64,000 nucleotides of DNA, taken from NCBI RefSeq assembly GCF_000012885.1, contig NC_007498.2, forward strand, positions 2,666,001 through 2,730,000, in the 5' to 3' direction. Position numbers and translations under genes: made by a program. Positions 34,787-44,519 of the stretch are shown here, piece by piece. Below the pieces are notes generated by a model that had not been told where the DNA came from, did no database searches, and saw only the letters and a program-made list of their open reading frames with translations. How positions within the stretch are numbered: position 1 is the first letter of the stretch; each line of letters begins with the position of its first letter. The DNA comes from Syntrophotalea carbinolica DSM 2380 (lineage in GTDB: Bacteria; Desulfobacterota; Desulfuromonadia; Desulfuromonadales; Syntrophotaleaceae).

Positions 34787-37135
34787 ATGACGCCGAAAAC
34801 CAAAAACCACATAGGACTACGCACCCTTGAAGATATCAGTACCCTGATTCTCAAGTCCCATGACCTGCACGAAACCCTGCAAAATATCGTATCGGTCGTT
34901 GCCCGCCGCACTTTGTCGGACGTCTGTTCCATCTACCTGCTGGATGACGATCGCCAAACCTTGCGCCTGCTCGCTACCAAGGGTTTGTCCCGGCGCGCCG
35001 TCGGTCGCGTCACCATGAAGGTCAGCGAAGGCTTGACCGGCCTGGTGGTGGAAAAGCGCCAGGTCGTCGCCCTGCAGGAACCGCAGAATCATCCACGTTA
35101 TCGCTATTTCAAGGAAACCGGCGAAGAGAGGTATCACAGTTTTCTGGGGATTCCGCTGTTCGACCGCAACATCCCGATCGGAGTGCTCGTCATTCAAAGT
35201 CGCGCACCGCGACGGTTCAGCGACGAAGACATCAGCGGATTGTCGACCATCGCCTTTCAGGTGGCCTCCATCGTGGTGAACGCCCGCCTGCTTGACTCCA
35301 TCCAGCATAAGGAGGCCCAGGCGAACCGCTACGTCGAAGCCTTACGGCAGGCCGCCGGTGCACCGCGTCCTTCGCAGCCGGAGGAGACCGCCGAAACCAC
35401 CAGGGAAAGCGCACTACGAGGGGTGGTGGCCTATCCCGGCCTGGCATCCGGCCCCGCCCATGTGATGTCTGCAGAACACGGACTGACCGACATTCTTGAC
35501 GAGGAGGTGCTCGCACCGGAACAGGAAAAAGCGCTGCTTGAAGAGGCCCTCGAAAAAACCTGCATCCAGACCATCTACCTGGAAAAACGCATGGCCGAAA
35601 GACTGTCCCAGGCCGATGCCAGCATTTTTCACACCCACCTGATGATTCTCGAGGACCGGGCCATGCAGCAACGTCTCCAGGAGGAGATCGAAGAGGGACA
35701 CGGTGCGCGCTACGCAATTGAAAAGGTCATCGGTAATTACGTGGAAGCCTTCGAGCGGATGGAGGATCCCTACCTGCGAGAGCGCGCAGCCGATATGCGC
35801 GATATCGGCCGCCGCCTACTGGCCAACCTGGCCGGGCAATCTCCGCACACGCTGCACTTAAAACACCCGGGCATTCTCATCGCCCGGGAAATCCTGCCTT
35901 CGGACATGGCCGCCCTCGATCATGAACAGATTCGCGGTATTGTCACGGAGGCCGGGGAGCGCAATTCCCACGCTGTCATCATGGCAAAGTCGCTGGGGAT
36001 CCCGGCGCTGGTCGGCGTGCGCGGCATCCTGAAAAAAGTGGCCCCCGAGGAACATGTGATTCTCGATGCCAACTCGGGCCTGCTGCACATCAGCCCCGGT
36101 TCCCAGGTTGCGGATGAATATCACAGACTTGAGGAAGATGCCGGCCGGCAACTGCATCAGATCGAAAAATTCCGCGACCTACCCGCCCAGACCCGGGACG
36201 GGGTCAAGGTGGTGCTTCGCGCCAATGTCGGCCTTGTCAGCGACATCGACATCGCCCGCCGCAACGGTGCCGAGGGCGTTGGACTTTATCGTACCGAATT
36301 CCCCTATATGATCCGCCCCGACTTTCCCAGCCGAGACGAACAATACCAGCTCTATTCAAGGGTGGTAAAGGAATTCAACGGTCTGCCGGTGACCATCCGC
36401 ACCCTCGATATCGGCGGCGACAAGGCGTTGCCCTATTTCAAGCCTCCTCACGAAGACAATCCGTTTATGGGCTGGCGCTCCGTCAGAGTGTCCCTGGACA
36501 ACCGGGATATTTTCCGCACCCAGATCGAAGCCATACTCATGGCCGCCTGCCATGGTCCGGTCAAGATGCTGTTTCCGATGATTTCGGGGATTGAAGAAAT
36601 CCGGGCCTGCAAAGCCGTTGTGGAGGAAGCCCGCCAGAATCTGAGCAGCCAGGGAATAGCTTTTCAGGCCGATGTACCGCTGGGCATGATGGTGGAAGTT
36701 CCGGCGGCCGTTCAATTGGCGGAGCGACTGGCCCGGGAAGTCGACTTTTTCGCCCTGGGAACCAACGATCTGATCCAGTACCTGCTGGCAGCCGATCGGA
36801 ATAACGCCCTGGTCAATCGTTATTACGATCCTCTGCATCCGGCAGTGTTGCAGGTTCTGCATAATATCGCGAGCATTGCCAAACGGCAGAACAAGGGCCT
36901 GTGCCTGTGCGGTGAAATGGCCAACGACCCTCTTAATCTGCTGGCGCTGATCGGCATGGGGATCAGGGAATTTTCCATGGCGGCGCCTTTTATCCCCCGC
37001 ATGAAAATGATGCTCAGCCGCATATCGAGCCTCGAAGCCGAGGATGTCGCAAAGCAGGTGCTGGAGATGACAGAAAGCAGTGAAATTCGCGCCAGCTTGA
37101 CAAAACTGCTTAAAACCACCGACAGCTCTTTCTGA
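34787..37135 (+). CDS. ptsP: PEP-protein phosphotransferase of the nitrogen PTS (GAF + enzyme I)
   Basis: A 782-residue EI-Ntr: a GAF domain (about residues 15-165), the HPr-binding/N-terminal domain (about 205-330), the phosphohistidine swivel domain with active His in ERNSHAVIMAKSLGIPALVG, and the PEP-binding barrel (KMLFPMISGIEEI, FALGTNDLIQY, LCLCGEMANDP with the catalytic Cys). It moves phosphate from PEP to NPr, and on to EIIA-Ntr, in regulatory phosphorelays. The partners are not in the window. The start codon follows the regulator gene by 33 bases, so co-transcription is likely. AAAGG precedes the ATG. Confidence 0.94.
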   Translation: MTPKTKNHIGLRTLEDISTLILKSHDLHETLQNIVSVVARRTLSDVCSIYLLDDDRQTLRLLATKGLSRRAVGRVTMKVSEGLTGLVVEKRQVVALQEPQNHPRYRYFKETGEERYHSFLGIPLFDRNIPIGVLVIQSRAPRRFSDEDISGLSTIAFQVASIVVNARLLDSIQHKEAQANRYVEALRQAAGAPRPSQPEETAETTRESALRGVVAYPGLASGPAHVMSAEHGLTDILDEEVLAPEQEKALLEEALEKTCIQTIYLEKRMAERLSQADASIFHTHLMILEDRAMQQRLQEEIEEGHGARYAIEKVIGNYVEAFERMEDPYLRERAADMRDIGRRLLANLAGQSPHTLHLKHPGILIAREILPSDMAALDHEQIRGIVTEAGERNSHAVIMAKSLGIPALVGVRGILKKVAPEEHVILDANSGLLHISPGSQVADEYHRLEEDAGRQLHQIEKFRDLPAQTRDGVKVVLRANVGLVSDIDIARRNGAEGVGLYRTEFPYMIRPDFPSRDEQYQLYSRVVKEFNGLPVTIRTLDIGGDKALPYFKPPHEDNPFMGWRSVRVSLDNRDIFRTQIEAILMAACHGPVKMLFPMISGIEEIRACKAVVEEARQNLSSQGIAFQADVPLGMMVEVPAAVQLAERLAREVDFFALGTNDLIQYLLAADRNNALVNRYYDPLHPAVLQVLHNIASIAKRQNKGLCLCGEMANDPLNLLALIGMGIREFSMAAPFIPRMKMMLSRISSLEAEDVAKQVLEMTESSEIRASLTKLLKTTDSSF

Positions 37136-37144
37136 CTGGCGGCG

Positions 37145-39769
37145 TTATTTACGAAAGGCCCTCAGCACCGCCGGGCTATCGCCCGTGACGCGTTGCAGAA
37201 ATTCCGCCATCTTGGGGCCTTCCATGGGCAAGGCCAGATAATAGCCCTGCCCGCAGGGGCAACCGAGTGTGCGCAGGGTATCGAGTTGTTCGCGGGTTTC
37301 GATCCCCTCGGCAACCACCTCCTGTCCCAGCGAATCCCCCATGGCGATAATGGCTGCGGCGATCGCTTCGTCATGGGGATCGTTCACCACGTTTTTCACA
37401 AAAGCGCGATCCATCTTTAACTTGGTGAAGGGAAACTTTCTCAGGTAACTTAAGGAAGAATAGCCCTGCCCGAAATCGTCCACAGCCAGGCTGATCCCGG
37501 ACTGCCGCAAGACCTTGAACATATTAAGTGCATGCTCGGCGCTCTGAATTACGAAACTTTCGGTAATCTCCAACTCGAGCCACTCGGCAGCCAGACCATA
37601 CTGCTTAAGGACCCGGAAAACCATTTCGATAAATCCTGATTGCCGGAACTGGCGTGCGGATATATTGACCGCCACGCGTATCGATGGCAGGCCCTGTTCT
37701 CTCCAGGCTATGACCTGCCTGCAAGCCTCCTGCAATACCCACTCACCGATAGGTACAATCAGCCCCGTATCCTCGGCCAGGGGGATAAATTCACCGGGTC
37801 CCACGATCCCCCGCTTCGGATGCTGCCAGCGCAACAGGGTTTCAAGGCATTCCACCTTGCCAGTGTGCAAATTGAATTCCGGTTGATAGAACAGCATGAA
37901 CTGTTCCAGGTTGAGCGCCTGGCGCAGGTCCGTCTCCAGATAGAGCCGTTCCTCCACCTCGACATTAATCGAAGGGATAAAAAACCGGTAGGTATTACGG
38001 CCCTGCTCTTTCGCAAAATACATGGCACTGTCCGCCGCCTTCAGAATGGTCTGCGCATTTTCGCCATGCTTGGGGTACAAGCTTATGCCGATGCTACCGG
38101 TGAGATAGAATTGCTGTTCGCCGATCCGCAGTGGCTGGGCAATGGCTTCCAACAGTTTTTCGGCCACATGTTTAACGCCGGTGCTATCCGCCACATGCTC
38201 CAGCAAAACCAGAAACTCATCCCCGCCGAACCGCGCCACCACATCCGTGTCACGCAGCATTTCCTGAATTCGCCGGGCCACCTCCATGAGAATTTCGTCA
38301 CCCGTCTCATGCCCCAGGGACTCGTTGAGATTCTTGAACCGATCCAGATCGAAAATCAACACCGCAACCATGGTATCGCGCTGGTTGGCCCGCCCGATAT
38401 AGGTTTGCAAAAGCTCTATGGCCTTGAGTCGATTGGGCAAACCGGTTAATACGTCATGATAAGCGAGGTAATTCAGTCGCGCCTTTTGTTTTCGCAGCAT
38501 GGTATCGGCTGCCTTGCGTTCGGTGATATCCCGCACCAGAACGAAAAACAATACCTGGTCTTGGATTTCCAGATGCGTAACGCTGACATCGCCCACAAAG
38601 GTGCGCCCACGATTACCTGTAAACGTGGCCTCCATGGGGACGGGGGCCGCCGTACTCAGTCGCTGGGTGCGTGACAGAAGGTTGCCGATGGCGGCATCGG
38701 TAATATCCGACCAGCTCAGGGATAAAAGTTTTTGACGGTCAAAACCAAGAACTGCACAGGACTGGTGATTGACATCGACAAACCGGCCCTGCTCTTCACA
38801 TAGGAAAAAGGCATCGGCCGAGAATTGAAACAAATGCTGAAAGAGATGTTCGCTATCGCGCTGTCTCTGCCGGGACCCTGCCAGTCTGTCCCAGATAACC
38901 AGGATACAGACTCCAGCCATAAGACTGACCACGAGCAACCAGATATGAAAGTAAATAATGGATTGCAGCCCCTGCGCATAGATATCCCTGGAAAGATTGG
39001 TGCCAATCACGGCCGCGGGTACGCCGAATATATCCCGGAACAATACCCGTGCTCGTATGCGTGTTGCATCGACAACCCGCAATAGGATCTCAGGGGCGGC
39101 GGTGCTTTGCTCCGACCAGGAAGGCCACGATGGACCGGAATGAAGCCGGCCGAACTCCAGAGACTGTTCTGCCTTGGCACCGAGCCTGTCCAATTCCCTG
39201 CTATCCAGTAAACGCCCCATGAGCAACGCTCCCCGCGATGGCCCCTGGCCTTCGCCGGTCAGTATCGGCTGCCAGGACAGCATCAGAAGTCCCTGAGGCA
39301 AACGCAGCAAACCCGTTACTCCCCGTCGTTGATGTTCGACAAGGGTTGCGAAACTCTCCGTGGTAAAATGATCTTGCAGCCCCACATACATGGGGACAGC
39401 CCCATGCCTGATTAAGTCATAAGCCTTGCCGGCAACCGGCAGCCCTTGTTCATCCAGAAAAAGAATGACATTGACGTTCAGCGTTGAAAAAGTGCTGTCC
39501 ACCACATTGCTTGTTATAAATGATGGATCGCGGGTCTGCATAAACGCATAAGCATCATCCCAGTTGGCCCAATCCTTGGTCATGCGTTCAAGAAATGCCA
39601 GGTTTTCCTGATAAACGCCAACCACACGATGCAGGGTTTCATAGGCACGATCATTTTCCAAACGCGTAAAGCTTTTGAGAAAGACACCACGATTAAGCAT
39701 CAGCAGGGTGCCATTCAAAAAAAGAATCACCAGCCCCATACCTAAAAATCGTTTCCAAGACCACTTCAC
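37145..39769 (-). CDS. CHASE4-PAS-GGDEF-EAL membrane protein
   Basis: About 874 residues: TM1 near 8-28, a periplasmic CHASE4-like domain with the DWANWDDAY signature, TM2 near 250-275, PAS (FQFSADAFFLCEEQGRFVDV), GGDEF (DLDRFKNLNESLGHETGD; FGGDEF), and EAL. The EAL domain has ETLLRWQHP in place of EALLRW, keeping the catalytic Glu, with NISARQF, ELEITES and DDFGQGYSSLSYL intact, so phosphodiesterase activity is likely; the cyclase site also looks intact. The GTG at 39769 is chosen because GAGGAG precedes it and TM1 follows at once; an ATG nine residues downstream of the frame start is also possible. It converges on ptsP with only nine bases between. Confidence 0.9.
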   Translation of the reverse strand: MKWSWKRFLGMGLVILFLNGTLLMLNRGVFLKSFTRLENDRAYETLHRVVGVYQENLAFLERMTKDWANWDDAYAFMQTRDPSFITSNVVDSTFSTLNVNVILFLDEQGLPVAGKAYDLIRHGAVPMYVGLQDHFTTESFATLVEHQRRGVTGLLRLPQGLLMLSWQPILTGEGQGPSRGALLMGRLLDSRELDRLGAKAEQSLEFGRLHSGPSWPSWSEQSTAAPEILLRVVDATRIRARVLFRDIFGVPAAVIGTNLSRDIYAQGLQSIIYFHIWLLVVSLMAGVCILVIWDRLAGSRQRQRDSEHLFQHLFQFSADAFFLCEEQGRFVDVNHQSCAVLGFDRQKLLSLSWSDITDAAIGNLLSRTQRLSTAAPVPMEATFTGNRGRTFVGDVSVTHLEIQDQVLFFVLVRDITERKAADTMLRKQKARLNYLAYHDVLTGLPNRLKAIELLQTYIGRANQRDTMVAVLIFDLDRFKNLNESLGHETGDEILMEVARRIQEMLRDTDVVARFGGDEFLVLLEHVADSTGVKHVAEKLLEAIAQPLRIGEQQFYLTGSIGISLYPKHGENAQTILKAADSAMYFAKEQGRNTYRFFIPSINVEVEERLYLETDLRQALNLEQFMLFYQPEFNLHTGKVECLETLLRWQHPKRGIVGPGEFIPLAEDTGLIVPIGEWVLQEACRQVIAWREQGLPSIRVAVNISARQFRQSGFIEMVFRVLKQYGLAAEWLELEITESFVIQSAEHALNMFKVLRQSGISLAVDDFGQGYSSLSYLRKFPFTKLKMDRAFVKNVVNDPHDEAIAAAIIAMGDSLGQEVVAEGIETREQLDTLRTLGCPCGQGYYLALPMEGPKMAEFLQRVTGDSPAVLRAFRK

Positions 39770-39921
39770 GGTTGCTATCTCCTCGATACAGGGCATCTTG
39801 CCTAAGGCTCTCGCGACCAAGCCATGTAAAGATTAATGTTTTTCATTTGTCCTTAGCTAAAGATTATGAGACACGGCTAAATTGTCAAGGCTTTTGCACT
39901 CCCGAAAAAATCGACATCAAC

Positions 39922-39961
39922 GGGAAAAGCCCGTCAACCTGATGGCTGACGGGCTTTTCCC
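39922..39961 (-). terminator. Terminator downstream of valS
   Basis: A 15-bp perfect inverted repeat (arms 39922-39936 and 39947-39961, 10-base loop) containing AAAA/TTTT within the arms, 65 bases after the valS stop. It probably also shields valS from the divergent gene's region. Confidence 0.8.
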
Positions 39962-40025
39962 TGATAAATCCGTTGAAAATCACAACGGCCGATATTTGGA
40001 AATGATGTAGCTCTAAAACGTACTG

Positions 40026-42683
40026 CTATTGCAACGCTGCGAGTTTCTCCAGACCCTGCTTCAAAATGGACAGTTTCTCCTCGGCATCGGCCAATTTCTG
40101 GCGATCTTTCTCGAGGACTGCGGCCGGAGCTTTGGCCAGGAACGATTCGTTGGAGAGTTTTTTACTGAACATGAGTACGTCCTTCTCCACCTTGGCGATC
40201 TCTTTGTTGAGACGCTTCTGCTCCTCGTCCAGATCGATCAAACCGGCAAGGGGCAACAGAATCTCGATATCCCCGGCAACCTGCGTGGCTGCCTGGGCGG
40301 GACGCTCGACGGCCACCCCGAAAGCAAGGTCGTCGATCCGTGCCAGACTTTTAATATAGCCTTCGCCGGCGGCCATCACCTCGGCAGCCTTGCTTGTTTT
40401 GCAATCGAGCACGGCGGCAATACGCTTGCCGGGCGGAACGTTCATCTCGCCGCGAATATTGCGCACCCCCTTGATGACGTCCATGATCCGTTCCATGTGG
40501 GACGCTCCCTGTCGATCTTCGGGCAACTCCGATACAGTGGAAAAGGCGGCCGACATAATCGATACGGCCGGACGTTCGCCGGGCAGAGCCTGCCAGATTT
40601 CTTCCGTGACAAACGGCATAAGAGGATGCAGCAGGCGCAGCAGCTGTTCGAGCACGGTGTACAATACGGCCTGCGAGGTCGCCTTGCGAGCCGCATCTTC
40701 GCCGTACAAATCGTCCTTGCTCAGTTCGATATACCAGTCGCAGAACTCATGCCAGGTAAAGGCATACAAAACGCTGGCGGCTTCATTGAACTTGTATTCT
40801 TCCAGTGCCTTCCCGGTTTCGGCGGCGACATCGATCAAGCGTGTCAATATCCAGCGCTCGGCAAGGGTCAACTGGCAGTCGTCCAGATCGATTCCGGAAG
40901 GATCGAAATCCTCCAGATTCATGAGAGCGAAACGGCTGGCATTCCAGAGTTTATTGACAAAGTTGCGATACCCCGCAATGCGATCGACGGACAGTTTTAC
41001 GTCTCTGCCCTGTGCGGCAAAAGCCGCGAGAGTAAAACGGAACGCATCGGTACCGTATTCGTCGATGACGGTCAGGGGATCGATGACGTTGCCCTTGCTC
41101 TTACTCATCTTCTGCCCCTGGGCATCCCGCACCAAGGCATGAATATAGACATCCTTGAAAGGCACCTGCCCCATGAACTTGAGGCCCATCATCATCATCC
41201 TGGCCACCCAGAAAAACAGAATATCGAAGCCGGTGACCAGGCAGGAGGTCGGATAGAATTTCTCCAGGGCCACAGTCTTATCCGGCCACCCCATGGTGGA
41301 GAACGGCCATAAAGCGGAACTGAACCAGGTATCGAGGACATCGGTTTCCTGCCGCAGTTCTGTCGCGCCGCAATGGCTGCAGGCGGTGGGATCCTCACGG
41401 GAAACGGTCACTTCGTTGCATGCTGCGCAGAACCATGCGGGGATACGGTGTCCCCACCAGATCTGACGGCTGATACACCAGTCGCGGATATTGAACATCC
41501 ACTCGAAATAGGTTTTTTCCCATTGCTGGGGAATGATCCGGGTCTGCCCGGTCTGTACCGCTTCAATGGCTTTTTCCGCCAAAGGCTGCACATTGACATA
41601 CCATTGCAGACTCATATAAGGCTCGATAACGGTTTTACAGCGGTAACATTCGCCGACGGCATTGAGATGCTCTTCGGTCTGTTCAAGCAAACCGGCGGCA
41701 TCCAGATCGGCAAGGACCCGGGTGCGTGCTTCAAACCGTTCGAGTCCCTGGTAGCGACCGCCGTTGCCGTTGACGACACCGGACTCGTCGAAGATGTTGA
41801 TAAATTCAAGATCGTGCCGTTTACCGATTTCAAAATCGTTGAAATCGTGGGCCGGCGTAATCTTGACCGCGCCGCTGCCGAATTCCTTATCGACATATTC
41901 GTCAGCGATGATGGGAATCTGGCGATCCATCAACGGCAGCATGATGAACTTCCCGATCAGGTCGGCATACCGTTCGTCTTCCGGATGCACGGCAACGGCG
42001 GTATCGCCGAGCATGGTCTCCGGACGCGTGGTGGCAACCACCAGGTGGCGATCGGTGCCCACCACGGGGTAACGCAGGTGCCAGAGGTTACCCTTCTGAT
42101 CCTGATGCTCCACTTCGAGATCGGAGAGGGCCGTATGGCAGCGCGGACACCAGTTGATCAACCGGTTGTCGCGATAGATCAGCCCCTCTTCGTAGAGGGT
42201 GACAAACACTTCCCGCACGGCTCGGGACAGTCCCTCATCCATCGTAAACCGTTCGCGCTCCCAATCACAGGAAGCCCCCAACCGCTTGAGCTGATTGATG
42301 ATCTGCCCGCCGGACTCGGTGCGCCATTGCCATACCCGGTCGACGAACCCTTCCCGGCCTAAGTCATGCCGGCTGCTGCCTTCCGCCGCCAATTGTTTTT
42401 CCACCACATTCTGTGTGGCGATGCCGGCATGATCCGTTCCGGGTTGCCACAACACTTCGTGACCATCCATACGCTTCCAGCGCGCCAGAATATCCTGCAG
42501 GGTATTGTTAAGAGCATGCCCCATATGCAGCACGCCGGTAACATTGGGAGGAGGGATTACAATGGAAAAAGGGTTCTTGGGAGAATTCTCATCCGCATGA
42601 AACAAGCCATTTTCAGTCCAGAATTCATACCATTTGGCCTCGACATCGTGAGGCTCATATCCTTTGGGAAGTTTCGGTTCCAT
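40026..42683 (-). CDS. valS: Valyl-tRNA synthetase
   Basis: An 885-residue class I synthetase charging tRNA-Val. The HIGH motif is HMGHALNNTL near residue 45, KMSKS is KMSKSKGNVIDPL, and an editing (CP1) domain with AVHPEDERYADLIGK lies between them. The C-terminal 65 residues form the coiled-coil arm typical of ValRS. A zinc-binding Cys pair pattern (CNEV, CSHCG) in the insertion is typical of the bacterial form. ATG at 42683 follows AAAGGATG; 14 further upstream codons lack homology. A strong terminator separates it from the response regulator gene upstream. Confidence 0.96.
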   Translation of the reverse strand: MEPKLPKGYEPHDVEAKWYEFWTENGLFHADENSPKNPFSIVIPPPNVTGVLHMGHALNNTLQDILARWKRMDGHEVLWQPGTDHAGIATQNVVEKQLAAEGSSRHDLGREGFVDRVWQWRTESGGQIINQLKRLGASCDWERERFTMDEGLSRAVREVFVTLYEEGLIYRDNRLINWCPRCHTALSDLEVEHQDQKGNLWHLRYPVVGTDRHLVVATTRPETMLGDTAVAVHPEDERYADLIGKFIMLPLMDRQIPIIADEYVDKEFGSGAVKITPAHDFNDFEIGKRHDLEFINIFDESGVVNGNGGRYQGLERFEARTRVLADLDAAGLLEQTEEHLNAVGECYRCKTVIEPYMSLQWYVNVQPLAEKAIEAVQTGQTRIIPQQWEKTYFEWMFNIRDWCISRQIWWGHRIPAWFCAACNEVTVSREDPTACSHCGATELRQETDVLDTWFSSALWPFSTMGWPDKTVALEKFYPTSCLVTGFDILFFWVARMMMMGLKFMGQVPFKDVYIHALVRDAQGQKMSKSKGNVIDPLTVIDEYGTDAFRFTLAAFAAQGRDVKLSVDRIAGYRNFVNKLWNASRFALMNLEDFDPSGIDLDDCQLTLAERWILTRLIDVAAETGKALEEYKFNEAASVLYAFTWHEFCDWYIELSKDDLYGEDAARKATSQAVLYTVLEQLLRLLHPLMPFVTEEIWQALPGERPAVSIMSAAFSTVSELPEDRQGASHMERIMDVIKGVRNIRGEMNVPPGKRIAAVLDCKTSKAAEVMAAGEGYIKSLARIDDLAFGVAVERPAQAATQVAGDIEILLPLAGLIDLDEEQKRLNKEIAKVEKDVLMFSKKLSNESFLAKAPAAVLEKDRQKLADAEEKLSILKQGLEKLAALQ

Positions 42684-42740
42684 GGGCAGTTCATCCTTTG
42701 GGCAAAACATGCATGACTGGGACATCTATGCATGCCGATA

Positions 42741-42772
42741 AAAAACAAACGGGGATTTTAGCAATCCCCGTT
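42741..42772 (-). terminator. Intrinsic terminator of the response regulator gene
   Basis: A 10-bp perfect stem (AACGGGGATT/AATCCCCGTT, 42748-42772, 5-base loop), followed on the minus strand by a T-rich tail (GTTTTTT). It stops transcription from the response regulator gene before valS. Confidence 0.85.
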
Positions 42773-42935
42773 CGGTACGTCAACTATTCACCCTGCCTGT
42801 GCAGGTTTACAGCGGGCCTTTGATCCCCTTGCCGAAACCTGTGCCTGGTAATTTCATCGAACTCCGCCAAACCCAGGCCAGGTCCAAAATGCGTGGGCCA
42901 TTATCACCCCGGCAAGACAGCAACCGCTAACGGCA

Positions 42936-44519
42936 TCAAACTTTTTCGGTTATACGCCGTATTTCGTCGCGGATCATAGCTTCGGCCATATCCGGTACAA
43001 CCTCCCAGGCGATACGCTCAAGTATGGTGTCGGCCAAACGCTCGACCACGCCGGTGGCGACCTTCTCGACAATGCGGGTCAGATCCTCTTCGGAAATCCC
43101 CTGAACGCGCTGTTCAAGCTGTGCCGGGGAGACTTCGGCAACTTCCTCGACAGAGGGTGCAACCTCGGATGGCTCAGGCAAAACAGGCTCATCTGCCTCG
43201 ACCGGCTCAACCGCAGGTTTTGCCAAACGCGCAACCAAACCGGAGTTTTGAAAAAATCCCAAGCCATCACGTTTAGGCAGCTCGGCTACCGGTTCGGCTA
43301 CCGGTTCGGCTACCGGTTCGGCTACCGGTTCGGCTACCGGTTCGGCTACCGGTTCGGCTACCGGTTCGGCTACCGGTTCGGCTACCGGTTCGGCTACCGG
43401 TTCGGCTACCGGTTCGACTACCGGTTCGACTACCGGTTCGGCTACCGGTTCAGCGACCGGTTCAGCGACCGGTTCAGCGACCGGTTCAGCGACCGGTTCA
43501 GCGACCGGTTCAGCGACCGGTTCGGCGACCGGTTCGGCTACCGGTTCGGCGACCGGTTCAGCGACCGGTTCAGCGACCGGCTCGGCTACCGGCTCAGCGA
43601 CCGGTTCGGCTACCGGCTCAGCGGGTTCGGGTTGATCCATAAAGGCCGACGGTTGAAGATCGGCATCGGAAGCAAGAAGATCATCGGTCGATTCGAAAGA
43701 CAGATCAGCAACCTGTTCACCGGAAAGTTCCTCGGCCGTAAGATCTTCATCCAGGATATCGTCTTCGTCAAGAAAAAGAAGCTCATCCTCCTCCGAAGCA
43801 TCGAGCCAGAGATCTTCATCCGCACTATCCTCTGTACTCGGAAGTTCGGACGACGGCTCCAGAAGGTTATCCGCATCACCGCTGCCAAAGTCCATATCGC
43901 CAACTTCGGCAACATCAAAAGCACTGTCGTCCCGAACATCGCCCTCATCGAAGGAAAATGCTTCAACCGGATCGGTTGCCCCGATATCGGGGACAGACAG
44001 ATCCTCGAATTCCGCCGGCGCCTCATCGGCAGTAGAGGCGTCCAGTTCCTGCCACATATCGGCGGCAGCGGAAACCGGCTCAGGAAAGGCATCCTCGATA
44101 TCGAGGGCCTCCTCCGGCTGAGCAACAGCCTGCTCCGCAACAGGCTCCGGGACCCGGGCAAGAAGTTCCTCTACCTTGTCGACCAGTGCCTGGGACTCGA
44201 AGGGCTTGATAATCCAGTCATCAACACCGACCTTCTCCGCCCGTGCTTCGTCGAAAGGCTCGAAAGTGCCGGACAACAACAACACCGGGATGTCACGCAA
44301 GGCGGGATCCTGTTTAACCGCGGCACAGAGTTCGTAACCGTCTTTACCGGGCATGATGGCATCGGCCATAATCAGGTCAGGCCGCTCGGCCCGAACAGCG
44401 GCCAGCGCTGAATCGCCATCACCCACAACGGCCAGGCTGCAATCTTCATTGGCAAAGATGATTCCAACCACTTTCTGGATGGTGATACTATCGTCGGCCA
44501 GCAACAGCTTCTTGCCCAT
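42936..44519 (-). CDS. Response regulator with long PVAE repeat linker
   Basis: A 527-residue protein. The receiver (1-120) is intact: LLLADDSITIQK, phospho-Asp in PDLIMADAIMPGKDGYEL, SGTF and DDWIIKPF. It is followed by an acidic, low-complexity stretch, then about 28 tandem copies of a Pro-Val-Ala-Glu unit (roughly residues 300-415), and a conserved C-terminal helical domain (VERLADTILERIAWEVVPDM, AEAMIRDEIRR). There is no DNA-binding or enzymatic output domain. The PVAE tract should form an extended proline-rich spacer, like those in periplasmic or scaffold proteins. In Geobacter relatives such proteins lie near valS; their role is unknown but may be scaffolding in motility or polarity. 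A terminator follows. Confidence 0.9.
   Translation of the reverse strand: MGKKLLLADDSITIQKVVGIIFANEDCSLAVVGDGDSALAAVRAERPDLIMADAIMPGKDGYELCAAVKQDPALRDIPVLLLSGTFEPFDEARAEKVGVDDWIIKPFESQALVDKVEELLARVPEPVAEQAVAQPEEALDIEDAFPEPVSAAADMWQELDASTADEAPAEFEDLSVPDIGATDPVEAFSFDEGDVRDDSAFDVAEVGDMDFGSGDADNLLEPSSELPSTEDSADEDLWLDASEEDELLFLDEDDILDEDLTAEELSGEQVADLSFESTDDLLASDADLQPSAFMDQPEPAEPVAEPVAEPVAEPVAEPVAEPVAEPVAEPVAEPVAEPVAEPVAEPVAEPVAEPVAEPVAEPVVEPVVEPVAEPVAEPVAEPVAEPVAEPVAEPVAEPVAEPVAEPVAEPVAELPKRDGLGFFQNSGLVARLAKPAVEPVEADEPVLPEPSEVAPSVEEVAEVSPAQLEQRVQGISEEDLTRIVEKVATGVVERLADTILERIAWEVVPDMAEAMIRDEIRRITEKV
43281..43620. repeat. 12-bp tandem repeat array encoding PVAE units
   Basis: About 28 tandem copies of a 12-base unit (GCTACCGGTTCG or GCGACCGGTTCA on the plus strand). 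The first half is nearly pure GCTACCGGTTCG with two GACTACCGG variants (giving Val-Val), and the second half is mostly GCGACCGGTTCA. The block structure points to recent expansion by slippage or unequal recombination, always in frame because the unit is four codons. Confidence 0.95.

Noticed and set aside
43281-43620. Possible CRISPR array
   Set aside because: The repeat is a continuous 12-base tandem without spacers and lies inside a coding region.
43248-44411. 387-codon plus-strand frame with a FGYRFGYR repeat
   Set aside because: It is the antisense reading of the 12-bp PVAE repeat; the minus-strand frame has an intact receiver domain.
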